From Mycobacterium spongiae (GTDB lineage: Bacteria > Actinomycetota > Actinomycetes > Mycobacteriales > Mycobacteriaceae), in contig NZ_CP046600.1 of NCBI RefSeq assembly GCF_018278905.1, positions 4,650,001 to 4,714,000 of the forward strand: DNA of 64,000 nucleotides, written 5' to 3'. Below are positions 20,672 to 29,144 of the stretch, in pieces. A model generated the notes under the pieces. It was given only the letters and a program-made list of their open reading frames with translations, was not told the DNA's origin and searched no databases. How positions within the stretch are numbered: position 1 is the first letter of the stretch; each line of letters starts with the position of its first letter. Made by a program: the position numbers and the translations under genes.

Positions 20672-22390
20672 GTGACAGCTGATAAAGGCAACGCCACGAC
20701 CGATGCCACAGCGCGCCCCGCAGATCCTGCCTACACCGTCGGCGACTATCTGCTCGACCGCCTCGCGGAACTCGGGGTCACCGAGATCTTCGGTGTTCCC
20801 GGCGACTACAACCTGAAGTTCCTCGACCACATCGTGGCCCACCCCGACATTCGGTGGGTGGGCAGCGCCAACGAACTCAACGCTGGCTACGCTGCCGACG
20901 GGTACGGGCGATTGCGCGGAATGTCCGCTGTGGTAACGACGTTCGGCGTGGGAGAACTGTCGGCGGCTAACGCGATTGCCGGCAGCTATGCCGAGCACGT
21001 GCCCGTGGTGCACATCGTCGGCGGGCCTTCCAAAGACGCTCAGGGAACACGGCGTGCGCTGCACCATTCGCTGGGCGACGGCGACTTCGAGCATTTCTTC
21101 CGGATCAGCCGCGAAATTACCTGTGCCCAAGCCAATCTCATGCCCGCAACGGCGCCTCGGGAGATCGACCGGGTGCTCAGCGAGGTGCGGGAGCAGAAAC
21201 GACCGGGATACCTATTGATGTCGACGGACGTGGCGCGTTTTCCCACCGAACCGCCCAGCGCACCGCTACCCCGCTACACCGGCGGCACCAGCCCGCGGGC
21301 GCTGTCGCTCTTCGCCCAGGATGCGGCCAACCTCATCGCTGACCATCAACTGACGGTGCTCGCTGACGTGCTGGTCCACCGCCTACAAGCCGTCAAGGAA
21401 CTCGAGGCGTTGCTAGCGGCCGACGTAGTGCCGCACGCGACGCTGATGTGGGGTAAGAGTCTGCTCGACGAGAGCTCACCGAATTTCCTCGGAATCTACG
21501 CCGGGGCAGCTAGCGCGGAACGGGTGCGCACGGCCATCGAGCAGGCACCCGTGCTGGTCACCGCCGGGGTGGTGTTCACCGACATGGTCAGTGGCTTCTT
21601 CAGCCAGCGCGTCGACCCCGCCCGAACCATCGATATCGGGCAGCATCAGAGCAGCGTCGCCGGCCAGGTGTTCGCCCCATTGGAAATGAGCGCCGCACTC
21701 GAGGCGCTGGCCACGATCCTGGCGCGCCGCGGGATAGATTCGCCGCCCGTAGCATCGCCTCCGGCCCTCCCGCCGCCACCCACACCTCTGCGCAATCAGC
21801 CGGTAACCCAGGAAATGCTCTGGGACCGGCTGTGCTCGGCGCTGACACCCGGTAACGTAGTGTTGGCCGACCAGGGGACCTCCTTCTACGGCATGGCGGA
21901 TCACCGATTGCCGCAGGGAGTCACGTTTATCGGTCAACCTTTGTGGGGATCAATCGGCTACACCTTGCCCGCGGCGGTGGGAGCCGGCGTAGCACACCCG
22001 GACCGCAGGACGGTCTTGCTGATCGGCGATGGCGCCGCGCAACTGACCATCCAGGAACTGGGTACGTTCTTCCGCGAGGGGCTATCTCCGGTCATCGTCG
22101 TGGTCAACAACGACGGCTACACCGTCGAGCGCGCGATTCACGGAAAGACGGCTCCCTACAACGACATTGTCAGCTGGAGTTGGACCGACATCCCCAACGC
22201 GCTGGGGGTAGCCAATCACCTGGCTTTCCGAGCACACACCTACGGCGAACTCGACGACGCACTCACGGCGGCCGCGCAGCATCGGCACCGGATGGTGCTC
22301 GTCGAGGTTGTCTTGCCGCGGCTCGAGGTCCCTGCGCTGCTTGACCAGCTCGTCGGACCAATGTCGCCCCGAGGCGATGCCCCGCGCTGA
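20672..22390 (+). CDS. pdc: Thiamine-diphosphate-dependent alpha-keto-acid decarboxylase
   Basis: A 572-residue enzyme of the pyruvate/indolepyruvate decarboxylase family, the Rv0853c orthologue (also called kdc). The N-terminal domain has [15 protein letters not shown] and the cofactor-activating Glu68 in [13 protein letters not shown]. The thiamine-diphosphate motif begins at GDGAAQ near residue 450 and ends with VVNNDGYT near 478. It removes CO2 from alpha-keto acids (branched-chain or aromatic) in the cytoplasm. The GTG at 20672 is the only good start near the family N-terminus. It is divergent from the Rv0854-like gene. It is the last gene of the window that follows the M. tuberculosis order as I remember it. 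Confidence 0.93.
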   Translation: MTADKGNATTDATARPADPAYTVGDYLLDRLAELGVTEIFGVPGDYNLKFLDHIVAHPDIRWVGSANELNAGYAADGYGRLRGMSAVVTTFGVGELSAANAIAGSYAEHVPVVHIVGGPSKDAQGTRRALHHSLGDGDFEHFFRISREITCAQANLMPATAPREIDRVLSEVREQKRPGYLLMSTDVARFPTEPPSAPLPRYTGGTSPRALSLFAQDAANLIADHQLTVLADVLVHRLQAVKELEALLAADVVPHATLMWGKSLLDESSPNFLGIYAGAASAERVRTAIEQAPVLVTAGVVFTDMVSGFFSQRVDPARTIDIGQHQSSVAGQVFAPLEMSAALEALATILARRGIDSPPVASPPALPPPPTPLRNQPVTQEMLWDRLCSALTPGNVVLADQGTSFYGMADHRLPQGVTFIGQPLWGSIGYTLPAAVGAGVAHPDRRTVLLIGDGAAQLTIQELGTFFREGLSPVIVVVNNDGYTVERAIHGKTAPYNDIVSWSWTDIPNALGVANHLAFRAHTYGELDDALTAAAQHRHRMVLVEVVLPRLEVPALLDQLVGPMSPRGDAPR

Positions 22391-22440
22391 GACAGGCGCC
22401 GAACCGGCGGTGCCTCAGTCCACCCAGCGCGACCGGCGTG

Positions 22441-23070
22441 CTACGTCGCCTCGATCCGCATCACGTCAAAGAACCGACCCACGAACAGCGGCGGGTAGGC
22501 GCCAACGCCCGCCGCGCTCAGCCATTCGGCGGCGGCATCCGGGTGGTCAATCCACTGCTGTGCGCGCTCCTCGTCGGGAAACTCCTGCAGGATCAGCACT
22601 TCGTGACTATCGTCGAAAGCCTGAAATACCCATGTTTTTCGGATGCCGGCACTGGTGAAGCGATCCATCGCCAACCGGACTTCCGCAGTCAGCGTTGCGA
22701 CGTCGTCGACCGACGCGATCGCCGCCACGACGACTCCCGGGGCCGCCGTGCCAGTCGCCTGAGGCGCCGGCACGAATCGGTCGATGATCTCGCCGGCGAA
22801 CACCGCCGGAATGTCGTCGACGCCGACCGCGTCGAACCAGTCGAAGAAGACCCGCGAACGCAGCAACTCCACGATCGGTTCGCGGCTACGTACCCCGATC
22901 ATCACGAAAACGCGACCGTAGTCGCGCGTCGACGTGTAGACCAGAACGTGGTGGGCGCCAATGCTAGCGAGAGCCGACTTACGGCGCTCAAGCAGAGGCC
23001 ACACCCGATTCGGATCCGGGACTCGGTAGTCAGAAGCAATCACCATAGAGTGAATGTCGCTACCCGTCAT
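22441..23070 (-). CDS. Unrecognised cytoplasmic protein with two related alpha-beta halves
   Basis: A 209-residue protein with no signal peptide or membrane segment. The two halves look alike: residues about 5-105 end in IPAVFAGEIIDRFVPA and residues 115-209 end in YPPLFVGRFFDVMRIEA. Both contain a strand with VFVMIGVRSREP or HEVLILQEFPDEE followed by a helix with a Trp. This suggests a tandem of ferredoxin-like (dimeric alpha-beta barrel, ABM/EthD-like) domains; that fold call is inference. I chose the ATG at 23070 because AAAGGCG lies upstream. A 37-codon open frame ends just before it. No function is assigned. Confidence 0.7.
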   Translation of the reverse strand: MTGSDIHSMVIASDYRVPDPNRVWPLLERRKSALASIGAHHVLVYTSTRDYGRVFVMIGVRSREPIVELLRSRVFFDWFDAVGVDDIPAVFAGEIIDRFVPAPQATGTAAPGVVVAAIASVDDVATLTAEVRLAMDRFTSAGIRKTWVFQAFDDSHEVLILQEFPDEERAQQWIDHPDAAAEWLSAAGVGAYPPLFVGRFFDVMRIEAT

Positions 23071-23083
23071 CGAAGTTCGCCTT

Positions 23084-23197
23084 TCACCGCTCCGCCGCGA
23101 CAAGGCGAAGGCCCGACCCACCTGAACGGTCGGAGAGGCGCTGAACCAGGCCAATCGCCTCCGCGGTGGCGACAGCGTCATCGAGATAGCCGTGCAT
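23084..23197 (-). CDS. Possible 37-codon upstream open frame
   Basis: A short frame (ATG at 23197, beginning MHGYLDDAVATAEAIGLVQR) ends 13 bp before the start of the 209-residue gene, next to its ribosome site. Codon third positions are GC-rich as in real genes here. The same frame is open further upstream (GTG at 23218). It could be a leader peptide, the remnant tail of a lost gene, or chance. No homologue is recognised. Confidence 0.3.
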   Translation of the reverse strand: MHGYLDDAVATAEAIGLVQRLSDRSGGSGLRLVAAER

Positions 23198-23439
23198 AAC
23201 ACTGTACCCGGGGATCACGATCGCCCGCCGGCTCGGCTCACCGACATGCCGGCCCAGGGCGCCGCAGCATCGAAATCCCTTCCGATCAAACTTTTTTCGA
23301 CCGCTGCCACTGGAGTCCCGCCGGGTGTGACGATGCTCGGGGAACGACCGGCTTTGCCGGTCACGAAAGCCGGATCCCGTGCCCTCGGAGCCGATGTTAT
23401 TCTCCCTCTACGAGAGGGCGAATATCGCAGGAGCCGCGC
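23198..23439. other. Non-coding gap with hairpins upstream of the enoyl-CoA hydratase-like gene
   Basis: With the short frame at 23084-23197, this makes a 369-bp stretch without a firm gene. It carries a perfect 7-bp stem (GACCGGC-TTT-GCCGGTC, 23346-23362) that could be an attenuator or protein site, and then the 27-bp palindrome described separately. Divergent promoters for the flanking genes are expected here. Confidence 0.5.
23398..23424. promoter_or_regulatory. Near-perfect 27-bp palindrome (candidate operator)
   Basis: TATTCTCCCTCT at 23398-23409 and AGAGGGCGAATA at 23413-23424 are inverted copies with one mismatch around a 3-bp ACG centre. The palindrome ends 15 bp before the ATG of the hydratase-like gene and just before its AGGAG ribosome site, an ideal place for repressor binding. 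It could also form an RNA hairpin near the start codon. No candidate regulator gene is adjacent. Confidence 0.65.
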
Positions 23440-24186
23440 ATGGTGGACTTGGAGTTCGACCAGGGACTGGCGGTCCTCACGATCGACCGTCCACATGCCC
23501 GCAATGCTATTTCGTTGGACACCATGGCGCAGCTGGAAGAGGCGCTCGACGCCGCTGACCGCGCACAAGCCTTGGCCCTTACCGGCGCCGGCGATCGCGC
23601 ATTCATCTCCGGTGGCGACCTCAAGGAACTCAGCGCCATCCGAACCGAGGACGAGGCCGCCGCGATGGCGTGGCGGATGCGGGCGATCTGCGATCGACTG
23701 TCCGGGTTTCCCGGCCCGGTCATCGCAGCACTCAACGGGCATGCCCTCGGCGGCGGCGCGGAGGTCGCAGTAGCTGCCGACATCCGGTTGGCCGCCGCCG
23801 ACATCAGGATCGGCTTCAACCAGGTGAGCCTTGCGATCATGCCGGCCTGGGGTGGCGCCGAACGTCTGGCCACCTTGGTGGGCCAGAGCAGGGCGCTGCT
23901 ACTGGCGGGCACGGGCACGGTACTCGATGCGGCCGAGGCGGAACGCATCGGGCTGGTCGACCGGGTGTTGCCACGGGCGTCCTTCGAGCAAGACTGGCGA
24001 AAGATCGCCCACGCGTTGGCTACTCGCGCAGCCGGCGACATCAAACATGTCATTCGGGGAGCCTCCACGGACGAGGCGGTCGCTCGGTTTGCCCGGTTGT
24101 GGGTTGACGATGCGCACTGGCAGGCGGCTGACCGGGTGATGAACCGGAACAAGGCCAGCCTCGAGGTCAGCCTCAAGGAATCTTGA
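23440..24186 (+). CDS. Enoyl-CoA hydratase/isomerase family protein
   Basis: A 248-residue crotonase-fold protein. The oxyanion-hole segment AFISGGDLKELS is near 57-68, and ALNGHALGGGAEVAVAADIRLA near 98-119 carries the first glutamate position. In the segment IRIGFNQVSLAIMPAWGGAERL the usual PE before LGI is replaced by NQ, so the second catalytic glutamate of classical hydratases appears absent. The enzyme may be a decarboxylase, isomerase or thioesterase-like member. The ATG follows AGGAG and lies just behind a 27-bp palindrome. The next gene starts 9 bp after its stop, so they form an operon. Confidence 0.85.
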   Translation: MVDLEFDQGLAVLTIDRPHARNAISLDTMAQLEEALDAADRAQALALTGAGDRAFISGGDLKELSAIRTEDEAAAMAWRMRAICDRLSGFPGPVIAALNGHALGGGAEVAVAADIRLAAADIRIGFNQVSLAIMPAWGGAERLATLVGQSRALLLAGTGTVLDAAEAERIGLVDRVLPRASFEQDWRKIAHALATRAAGDIKHVIRGASTDEAVARFARLWVDDAHWQAADRVMNRNKASLEVSLKES

Positions 24187-24194
24187 GGATCGCT

Positions 24195-24623
24195 ATGACT
24201 ACGGCCAGGGACGCGATCGCCGCGACATCGCTTCTCGTCGGGTTGTCCGCGCTATCGCTGACGACGGGCACCGCGGCATCACGTGCCGACGACCCGGTGA
24301 TGCATCACGTGACGTACACCGTCGCCGCGGCGAACCCGATCTATGCCGACATCTACTACCTGGACCAAGAGCCCCCCATCTTCTCCGACTACAGCCACAA
24401 CCCGTATCAGTTCGTTCCCAACGTGCGAGCCGATATCGGCCCCGACAGGCCATGGGTCTACGAGCTCGATCTGGCAAACCCCCACCAATGGGCCATGGTC
24501 TCGGCGAGCACCGGAACCGAACCGGGCGCGGCCCAGTTCCACTGCGACCTATCGGTAGACGGGGCTGTCGTCGTTTCGCAGGACGGCCCCACCGGCGTGC
24601 TCTGCTCACTGCGTCACTGGTAA
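24195..24623 (+). CDS. Secreted MmpS-like protein
   Basis: A 142-residue exported protein. The N-terminus (TTARDAIAATSLLVGLSALSLTTGTAASRA) is a signal peptide. The mature part has the pattern of the MmpS C-terminal domain: VTYTVAAANPIYADIYYLDQEPP, then PWVYELDL, and a CDLSVDGAVV...GPTGVLCSL pair with two cysteines. MmpS proteins are periplasmic partners of MmpL lipid exporters, but no mmpL is adjacent, so this could be a stand-alone relative. I chose the ATG at 24195 with GAGGA upstream; a TTG at 24183 overlaps the preceding stop. Confidence 0.7.
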   Translation: MTTARDAIAATSLLVGLSALSLTTGTAASRADDPVMHHVTYTVAAANPIYADIYYLDQEPPIFSDYSHNPYQFVPNVRADIGPDRPWVYELDLANPHQWAMVSASTGTEPGAAQFHCDLSVDGAVVVSQDGPTGVLCSLRHW

Positions 24624-24640
24624 CCGATCGCGAACGGCAG

Positions 24641-25018
24641 TTAGGTGTCCCCGCGGATCCACAGCGATTGGGCGTTCTGCGCGATGCAGGTCAAGAACAG
24701 CCCGTCGGGTGCTTGGGCAACATAGTTCTGGTACTGGATGCAGCTGGAGTTCTCGTCTTTGACTCCAGCCATCGGAGGTGAGCGGAACCACCGGGGCTCA
24801 TATCGTCGCGGCGAGCCGCAGAACACCAAGCGTCCCCAACTGGTGACCCCGAAAACGTAGTAGGTGGTGTTGTCACAGGGGGCTCCGAGAACAACGCCGG
24901 GCGCGATCCCCGGCGTGCAGTCCGGGTAGTCGCACACGGTCGGCCCGGCGGTGGCGGCAGGTGCCGCCCACCCACCGGCAGCCAGTAGTGCGGCGACCGC
25001 TGCCACGGTGAAGCGCAC
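24641..25018 (-). CDS. Small secreted cysteine-containing protein of unknown function
   Basis: A 125-residue exported protein. Residues 1-24 are a signal peptide (RFTVAAVAALLAAGGWAAPAATA). The mature part has six cysteines (29, 34, 48, 67, 93, 111), which suggests three disulfides, and aromatic motifs such as TTYYVFGVTSWGRLVFC. I do not recognise a function. The start is the GTG at 25018, which places the signal peptide at the N-terminus; the long open frame upstream is antisense to the next gene. It converges on the MmpS-like gene. Confidence 0.7.
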   Translation of the reverse strand: MRFTVAAVAALLAAGGWAAPAATAGPTVCDYPDCTPGIAPGVVLGAPCDNTTYYVFGVTSWGRLVFCGSPRRYEPRWFRSPPMAGVKDENSSCIQYQNYVAQAPDGLFLTCIAQNAQSLWIRGDT

Positions 25019-25200
25019 GCAATTACTGTGGCACAGTCTTGATACGGCTGAAAAGAGCCCGCTCGCGTTGGGCGAGGGTGGCCGCCAATCGACGGATACT
25101 CCCGCTCCCCGCCGCCACGCATCGACCGGGCGACACGCCAGGTACGCACCCCCGCAATCCCGGTTGGAATGCCGTTCGATCACCGAAATTGGCCCATGTG

Positions 25201-25252
25201 CAGGTGATAATGTGGTTCCCCGTGCCGGATCCGAAGCGTCCAGGAGGTCACC
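25201..25252 (+). promoter_or_regulatory. Possible promoter and leader of the Mce-associated pair
   Basis: TGATAAT at 25205-25211 resembles a SigA -10 box, about 40 bp before the GTG of the first Mce-associated gene. CAGGAGG immediately before the GTG is a strong ribosome site. No convincing -35 box at proper spacing was found, so the promoter call is weak. Confidence 0.3.
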
Positions 25253-26083
25253 GTGCCGTCGCGGCGGCGTCGACCGGAGGCGCTTGACGCAGGCCCTCGC
25301 GCGAATCCGGCGGAGCTGGCCGCGGCCGGCCCCCGCGAGGACGCACACGTTGCGGTGGCCGAAGCCGAGGACGAAGTCGCCCGGGCCGAAGTACGCGCCG
25401 AGGCAGCACGCGCCCGAGCAACGCGGTTGCGGCGCCAAGCCGTGGCCGCTTCCGCCACCGGAATGGGTCCGCGCGACAACGCACGCCTGAACTCTGAGCA
25501 TCCCAACACCACGGCAGTGCATGACGAGGCGAACGCCGCCGACGAGGTCGGGAGTCCACCGAAAGGTCGCCATCGCCGGTGGCTGCATTGGGTCCGGCGA
25601 CCGCGGTGGAAGGAATGCGCGGTCGTCGCGGCCATCGGGGTCATCACCGCATCGCTCGGTGCAAGCGGCTTCATCGAGTTGGAACACCGCAGCCTGCTGC
25701 GCAAACAGCGGCTCTCCGCGGAGTTCGCCGCGGCCGCCAGACGGGGGATCACGGCACTGCTGTCGATCGACGCCAACCACGCGCGACAGGACCTGCAACG
25801 CACCATCGACGAATCCACCGGCGGGCTCAAGGACCAACTCGAACTCACCGGGGTCGCGTTGGCTGAGCGGGTCGAACAATCGAAGATCAGTACCAGAGTC
25901 GCCGTGGATGCCGTGGCCGTCGAGTCGATGACCTTCGACTCGGCAGTGGTTCTGGTCGAGGCCAAGTCCGAAACCATCTACCCCGACAATGCGCAGCACC
26001 CGCTGAGCTCGTGGCGGATCAGTGTCAACCTCAGCCGTGACGACGGCCAGATCAAGATGTCGCAGGTCGACTTCCTCCGATGA
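25253..26083 (+). CDS. Mce-associated membrane protein (first of pair)
   Basis: A 276-residue protein of the Mas type. Residues 25-65 are an Ala/Glu/Arg-rich probable coiled coil (EDEVARAEVRAEAARARATRL), and a single membrane segment lies near 120-140 (CAVVAAIGVITASLGASGF). The extracytoplasmic domain is NTF2-like, with RGITALLSIDANHARQDLQRTIDES, the typical Mas sequence in which a substrate-binding cavity would form. Such proteins stabilise or assist Mce lipid transporters. The GTG start follows AGGAGG. The stop overlaps the ATG of the next Mas gene by four bases. Confidence 0.85.
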   Translation: MPSRRRRPEALDAGPRANPAELAAAGPREDAHVAVAEAEDEVARAEVRAEAARARATRLRRQAVAASATGMGPRDNARLNSEHPNTTAVHDEANAADEVGSPPKGRHRRWLHWVRRPRWKECAVVAAIGVITASLGASGFIELEHRSLLRKQRLSAEFAAAARRGITALLSIDANHARQDLQRTIDESTGGLKDQLELTGVALAERVEQSKISTRVAVDAVAVESMTFDSAVVLVEAKSETIYPDNAQHPLSSWRISVNLSRDDGQIKMSQVDFLR

Positions 26084-26709
26084 CTACCCAGCAACCCGAG
26101 AAGGTGCCTGCGGCCGACAACCCGAAACCGGGCGCCGGCGGCACACCAGGCGCGGGCTCCGGCGATCCGGTGCGCCCACAGACCCCAAACACCATCGCGA
26201 AAATCCAGAGTTGGGTCCGCAGGTTCATGGTGGCCTGGCGGCCAATCGCCCTGACAGCCTTGGTCGTTGGGTCACTGGGACTCGTGAGCTGCATGTATCT
26301 GTTTCGGTACAGCCCGGATCGGCAGGTCGCCGACGTGGCGGCGCAGCAGGCAATCCAGGCAGCGTCCGACGGTGCCACAGCCCTGCTGTCGTACAGCCCC
26401 GAAAGCCTGGACCGCGACTTCGCCAATGCCAGGTCACACCTCACCGGCGGCATCTTGGAGTACTACACCAAGCTCACCGAGCAGACCGTCGCTCCAACCG
26501 CAACGCGGCAGCACATCGTGATGAACACCAAGGTGATCCGCGCCGCCGTGTCGGAGTTGCACCGCAATTCGGCGGTCGTGCTGGTCTTCCTCAGCCAGAC
26601 CACAATGAGCAAGGACAAGCCCGACCCGACGACGACGTCCAGTAGCGTCCTGGTCACGCTGACAAAGGTCAAGGGTTCCTGGCTGATTACGAAGTTCGAC
26701 CGCCTATAG
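26080..26709 (+). CDS. Mce-associated membrane protein (second of pair)
   Basis: A 209-residue Mas protein. The first 45 residues are Pro/Gly-rich and cytoplasmic, one membrane segment is at about 56-75 (IALTALVVGSLGLVSCMYLF), and the outer domain is again NTF2-like (GATALLSYSPESLDRDFANARSHLTGGILEYYTKL). The ATGA overlap with the preceding gene shows translational coupling. Both genes converge on the mce operon at 27432 instead of continuing it, although a functional link with it is likely. Confidence 0.87.
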   Translation: MTTQQPEKVPAADNPKPGAGGTPGAGSGDPVRPQTPNTIAKIQSWVRRFMVAWRPIALTALVVGSLGLVSCMYLFRYSPDRQVADVAAQQAIQAASDGATALLSYSPESLDRDFANARSHLTGGILEYYTKLTEQTVAPTATRQHIVMNTKVIRAAVSELHRNSAVVLVFLSQTTMSKDKPDPTTTSSSVLVTLTKVKGSWLITKFDRL

Positions 26710-26817
26710 CAGCGACCGTATCGACCGGTGTGAGCTGGTGTTATTCTCATCGAGGATGCCGGTACCGGAGCCAGTCCGCTAGGGCATTGGCGGGTTTGAC
26801 GCGTCGAGGAGGACGCG

Positions 26818-27375
26818 ATGCTGACGCTGCGTGCGATGCGTGTGATGCTCCTCAAGGGCGCAATCGCCTTGGAAATCTTAGCGATTCTGTTGGCTGCAAA
26901 TATTGTCAGTGGATCGCGCACCTTGGCGCCGGGCCATGCCACCACCAAGGAAGACGTCGCCATCAATGGGACCTACCGTGCCACATCGATTGGTGATTGG
27001 GCCAAGACAAACGACAGCTACCACGACGAGGCAACGGTTGTCAGCATCTGGACAATCAGCTCGTCGTGCACCACGTTTCAGGAGTGCACCGGTACGGTGA
27101 GCAGTGACCAGGGGTGGACCGCCCCCACCTATACCCATGACGGGATAGCTTGGTACGTCAAGCATGATGTGCCGAATTGGGAGCCGTGCGACGACGGGAC
27201 AAGCTATACCGGGCGGCAGACGTTCTACTTCTATCCGGTCAACGACACCGGCATGCCAGAAATCGGGTCGCCGACATTCGCCGGCAAGGACAAGACGATC
27301 GGCCCGAGCGGCGCTTGCGGGGTCAACAAGTGGCTCCATATCGAGCTGCCGTTCCGGCTGGACAGGATCGGCTGA
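26818..27375 (+). CDS. Exported protein of unknown function beside the mce operon
   Basis: A 185-residue protein with an N-terminal hydrophobic segment (residues 13-30, KGAIALEILAILLAANIVSG) that is a signal anchor or uncleaved signal. The outer part has GTYRATSIGDWAKTNDSYHDEATVVSIWTI, cysteine pairs (SSCTTFQEC, then EPC and GAC), and many aromatic residues. I do not recognise a catalytic family, although similar exported proteins are widespread in mycobacteria. It lies 108 bp after the Mas pair and converges on mceF. Confidence 0.72.
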   Translation: MLTLRAMRVMLLKGAIALEILAILLAANIVSGSRTLAPGHATTKEDVAINGTYRATSIGDWAKTNDSYHDEATVVSIWTISSSCTTFQECTGTVSSDQGWTAPTYTHDGIAWYVKHDVPNWEPCDDGTSYTGRQTFYFYPVNDTGMPEIGSPTFAGKDKTIGPSGACGVNKWLHIELPFRLDRIG

Positions 27376-27393
27376 GCGAGTTCACCATTAGCG

Positions 27394-27416
27394 ACTCCGA
27401 GCCGTCGCGCCGGAGT
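27394..27416. terminator. Weak stem between convergent genes
   Basis: ACTCCG (27394-27399) and CGGAGT (27411-27416) form a perfect 6-bp stem with an 11-base loop in the 56-bp gap between the exported-protein gene and mceF. There is no U-run, so it is at best an intrinsic-terminator-like hairpin serving both directions. Confidence 0.3.
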
Positions 27417-27431
27417 GTCCGTCGACTAGCT

Positions 27432-29144
27432 TCACCGTGGCAGCATGTCTTGCCAACCCTTCGGTTCTGCGGAGGCGATCAGATCCGATTGCTGGTACAG
27501 ATGGCCATCGGGACCGACATAGCGTCCGGTATGCGGGTCGTATTGGGCGACCACCAGCGGCGATGCTGCGGCGGCCAGAGTTGGAGCCGCAGTTAAGGCT
27601 TCGCCCTCAACCGCACTTGCGGCGGCCTGAGGTTGTGGCAGTCCGCCGCCGGCCTCGCCGGGCGTTGGGGTTTCGGCTGATTCGGGGACGTCCAGCGGTG
27701 CGATGGACTCAATGTCGCCCGACTGGGTCGATAGGGAGGCCGCCGGTGGCGGCAGCGATCCCGGCGGCACACCTGGCGGCGCCACGATCGGCCATGGCGC
27801 CGGACCCGCAGGCGTGCCCCGCGGCACCGCCCCCGGCGGCAACGGCGTTCCTTCGATGGGTGCGTAGATTCTGTCGTTGAAGGTGATCCGATCATCGGGT
27901 GGGATGCCCTGCGAGAGCAGATTCGGATCCAGTGGGGCGGGACCGAGCACATGCTGCCTCATCGCCAGCGGCTGGTACGGCTGATCGCTGTCACAGATTT
28001 CGACCGTGGGCGCGCGCTTTCCGGGGTGCTCGATACAGGGATAGTTGCGTGCTCCGCGAACCGACAGCGGCGAGTCCTGCGGCAGCTTGCAGTACAAGCC
28101 ATCGGGCGTATCGATGGTGGTGGTGTCTGCCGGCGACCGCCATTGGCTCGGCGGTAGGAAACCGACCGTGCAAATGGGCGGATCGTCGATCGTGAGGGCA
28201 AAGTCGCCGATCGGCACCCCGTTTGGTCTGTTCTTGGACTCGGCTCCCTGCAGAGCGGCAACCACGGGCGGCAACAAGACGAACAGTTGCTCCAGCGCGG
28301 GGTTATAGGTCATGGCGATAGTGCCGACAGTAGTAAGGTTGGCCAGCAGCACCGGCAGCGTCGGCTTGAGTTGGTCGAGTAGCCGCGATGCTTCGTTGGC
28401 CGCCTCCGGGCCATTTTCCAGCACGGTGCGAACCTGGGAGTCGTCATTGGCCACCACGTCGGAGATGCCGGCGAGGCTGTGCGCCCAACGCCGAATCGAG
28501 TCGGTCGTCTGCGCTTGGGAATCCAACAGCGGTCCGAGGTCGTCGGTCAAGGTTCGGGCGCGGTCAGCCACACCGTTGACGTCCCCGGCGATCGCCGACG
28601 ACGAGTCGAAGAACGATCCCAGATCGTAACCGGAACCGTTGAAACCCTGGAACGCCTCGTCAAGCAACTGTCCGAGTTTGCCTTTGGGGATGCTCTCGAC
28701 CAAGGCACTGACCTGATCCAGCATGGGTCCCACGGGTTGCGGGATTGCGGTGTTGCGCTTGGGGATAACTGATCCATCGCGCAGGTATGGTGGCGAGTCG
28801 GTTCGCGGGCGTAGGTCCACGTAGCGTTCGCCGACCGCGGAGACGCTGCGCACCTGCGCCTCAAGGTCCGCCGGAATCTTGGAACTGCCGCTCAACGAAA
28901 GGGTCGCTGTCACACCGTCCGAGGTCAAGGAAACCGCGGTGACCGTACCGACCTGCACTCCCCGGTAGGTCACGTTGGAGAACCGGTAGAGACCGCCGGT
29001 GTCGGGCAGTTCCAGGGTGACCGTCATCCGCCCGATGCCCAGCAGAGTGGGCGCCTGCATGTAGTTGAAGGCCATCACGGCCACACCGATGATCGACGCA
29101 ATCGTGAAGATCGTGAGCTGGATGCGGATGAAACGCGTCAGCAT
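27432..29144 (-). CDS. mceF: Mce-family protein MceF
   Basis: Last subunit of the Mce complex (570 aa). The N-terminal membrane anchor (about 8-28) is followed by the MlaD/Mce domain (YRFSNVTYRGVQVGTVTAVSLTSDG near 53-77), then a helical region, and a long Pro/Ala-rich C-terminus from about residue 420 to the end. The final segment has PHTGRYVGPDGHLYQQSDL, a motif I also associate with other mycobacterial MceF proteins. Together the six Mce subunits form a periplasmic lipid channel. Its start abuts the mceE stop (29145). Confidence 0.92.
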   Translation of the reverse strand: MLTRFIRIQLTIFTIASIIGVAVMAFNYMQAPTLLGIGRMTVTLELPDTGGLYRFSNVTYRGVQVGTVTAVSLTSDGVTATLSLSGSSKIPADLEAQVRSVSAVGERYVDLRPRTDSPPYLRDGSVIPKRNTAIPQPVGPMLDQVSALVESIPKGKLGQLLDEAFQGFNGSGYDLGSFFDSSSAIAGDVNGVADRARTLTDDLGPLLDSQAQTTDSIRRWAHSLAGISDVVANDDSQVRTVLENGPEAANEASRLLDQLKPTLPVLLANLTTVGTIAMTYNPALEQLFVLLPPVVAALQGAESKNRPNGVPIGDFALTIDDPPICTVGFLPPSQWRSPADTTTIDTPDGLYCKLPQDSPLSVRGARNYPCIEHPGKRAPTVEICDSDQPYQPLAMRQHVLGPAPLDPNLLSQGIPPDDRITFNDRIYAPIEGTPLPPGAVPRGTPAGPAPWPIVAPPGVPPGSLPPPAASLSTQSGDIESIAPLDVPESAETPTPGEAGGGLPQPQAAASAVEGEALTAAPTLAAAASPLVVAQYDPHTGRYVGPDGHLYQQSDLIASAEPKGWQDMLPR

